Source: Thermodesulfobacteriota bacterium
Lineage (GTDB): Bacteria; Desulfobacterota; DSM-4660; Desulfatiglandales; Desulfatiglandaceae
NCBI GenBank assembly: GCA_028278625.1
Contig: JANQDY010000129.1
Span: forward strand, 1-64,000
Length of the DNA stretch: 64,000 nucleotides
Reading direction: 5' to 3'
The stretch's first letter is position 1. The number at the start of each line of letters is the position of its first letter. The translations under genes were made by a program, and so were the position numbers. Shown here one piece after another: positions 63,234 through 64,000 of the stretch. The notes under the pieces are model-generated. The model was not told the DNA's origin. It saw nothing but the letters and a program-made list of their open reading frames with translations, and ran no database searches.

Positions 63234-63741
63234 TCAAAAGGGAATCCCCTATATGGTTATCGGGGGGCAAGCCGTCCTTCTCCATGGGGAACCCAGGATG
63301 ACTCGGGATATCGATATCACGCTTGGGATCGGTACGGAAAAAATCGATCAGATGTTGGATATTGTTGGCATCATTCCATTGGAACCGCTCGTAGATGCCA
63401 ATGATTTTACCCTTCGAACGATGGTGCTCCCCTGTCAAGATCCGGAAAGCGGCATCCGTGTTGATTTCATCTTCTCCTTTTCTCCTTATGAGCTTCAGGC
63501 CATGGGGCGGGCCCGCTTGGTGGATATGGAAGGGGTCAAGGTCAAGTTCGCGTCAGCTGAAGATCTTGTCATCCATAAGGTCTTTGCCGGGAGACCACGT
63601 GACATGGAAGATGTAAGATCCGTCCTCATCAAAAACCCGGAAATGGACATCCGTTATATTCGGCGGTGGTTGAACGAGTTGGCGGAAGCCGCGGGCGAGT
63701 CTTTTGTGGAACGTTTTGAGCGCGTCAGGAAACAGATTTGA
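63193..63741 (+). CDS. AbiEii/AbiGii-like nucleotidyltransferase
   Basis: This 182-residue protein has the nucleotidyltransferase motif GGQAVLLHGEPRMTRDIDITLG, with the GG, HG and DxD expected for metal and nucleotide binding, and a later Asp in IRVDFIF. Relatives include the toxin parts of AbiE-type toxin-antitoxin systems and standalone enzymes. The ATG at 63193 gives the usual family start; the frame also opens at TTG 63160. The small upstream gene may be its partner; a classical AbiEi antitoxin is not present. Confidence 0.78.
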   Translation: MFTKLLKTIALALDQKGIPYMVIGGQAVLLHGEPRMTRDIDITLGIGTEKIDQMLDIVGIIPLEPLVDANDFTLRTMVLPCQDPESGIRVDFIFSFSPYELQAMGRARLVDMEGVKVKFASAEDLVIHKVFAGRPRDMEDVRSVLIKNPEMDIRYIRRWLNELAEAAGESFVERFERVRKQI

Positions 63742-63917
63742 TGGGGTTTTAAATTACGTTATTTGGACTTATTTGGACCCCAAGGCAAAGTTTCCATTAA
63801 ATGCTCAAACAACCCAAATACCGAATCAATCATCGGTCCGGTTCTCAAGCTTTGCATGTGAACGGTTTCGATTACATCCATTTCAAAATTAGAATTTCCT
63901 CTCTTTTGCCGGCGCTA

Positions 63918-63947
63918 TTGACAAGAATCGGTCCATGGGAATATCAT
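63918..63947 (+). promoter_or_regulatory. sigma70 promoter for the right-edge gene
   Basis: TTGACA (63918-63923) and TATCAT (63942-63947), 18 bases apart, precede the gene starting at 63975. The rest of the 233-base gap 63742-63974 shows nothing recognised. Confidence 0.45.
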
Positions 63948-63974
63948 AGACGGATAAAAATGAGGAGATGCGAC

Positions 63975-64000
63975 ATGAACGGTAACATTTATAAAGTTTT
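63975..64000 (+). CDS. Start of a gene cut by the right edge
   Basis: ATG at 63975 opens MNGNIYKV, with GAGGAG eight bases upstream and a promoter-like sequence before it. Only eight residues are visible, so no family can be assigned. Confidence 0.5.

Noticed and set aside
63193..63741. Full AbiE toxin-antitoxin system
   Set aside because: The nucleotidyltransferase fits, but no AbiEi-type antitoxin with a winged-helix domain is encoded next to it.

Overview
The window looks like a chromosomal segment of a strictly anaerobic Desulfobacterota-type (deltaproteobacterial) bacterium, possibly a sulfate reducer or syntroph that degrades aromatic compounds. The evidence is a BamB/BamC-like tungsten reductase pair, a second AOR-family enzyme, an HcrBCA-like molybdenum hydroxylase with the extra [4Fe-4S] loop, an ETF plus membrane ETF:menaquinone-type oxidoreductase, and a PAS/sigma54 activator. 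No plasmid, phage, IS element, CRISPR array or tRNA was recognised. The taxonomic call is inference.

Layout. (1) 1-225: two tandem consensus sigma70 promoters and a boxA-like motif face off the left edge on the minus strand, so an rRNA operon probably starts just outside. (2) 226-5776 (minus): a tolC-like/ftsE/ftsX/envC/ctpA envelope and cell-division operon, divergent from (3) 6035-12232 (plus): an RND efflux adaptor and pump, an ion channel and a PrmA-like methyltransferase. (4) 12275-14794: a conserved hypothetical, a hotdog thioesterase and a DUF362 protein.

(5) 14826-49691 (all minus): a ~35 kb catabolic island. Two transcription units are proposed, each with the same sigma54 promoter (core GCAAGATGTGCGCCA in plus-strand orientation) and the same upstream enhancer-like block at identical spacing (130 bp). 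Unit A starts at 49691: acyl-CoA dehydrogenase, thiolase, HcrBCA-like reductase, two crotonases, a thiolase/DUF35 pair, an iron-sulfur-less 4-hydroxyphenylacetate-hydroxylase-family protein, a 3-hydroxyacyl-CoA dehydrogenase, two SDRs, a thiolase, and the BamB/BamC-like pair. Unit B starts at 31446: EMO-like ETF:quinone oxidoreductase, EtfA, EtfB, a CrtI-like flavoprotein, an SDR, an AOR, a CoA ligase, a split PEP-synthase/phenylphosphate-synthase-like phosphotransferase whose ATP-grasp half carries a response-regulator domain, a Tm-1-like protein, a 4-hydroxybutyryl-CoA-dehydratase-like enzyme with complete cluster ligands, and RidA. (6) 50030-51841: the likely regulator of both units, a PAS-PAS-AAA+-Fis sigma54 activator.

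Together the island reads as activation (phosphorylation and/or CoA ligation), reductive dehydroxylation and ring reduction, and beta-oxidation, with electrons passed through ETF to the quinone pool. The substrate cannot be named from sequence. UbiD-type carboxylase genes, bamA, ring-hydratase genes and bamD-I are absent from this window.

(7) 51917-57448 (minus): acyl-CoA ligase, MBL hydrolase, a 5'-nucleotidase-family lipoprotein with altered metal ligands, and glutamate decarboxylase. (8) 57455-62775 (minus): thiamine precursor salvage (thiD, ECF transporter with ThiW, CytX) led by a TPP riboswitch whose antiterminator and terminator can both be read. (9) 62862-64000 (plus): a small protein paired with an AbiEii-like nucleotidyltransferase, and the start of another gene cut by the edge.
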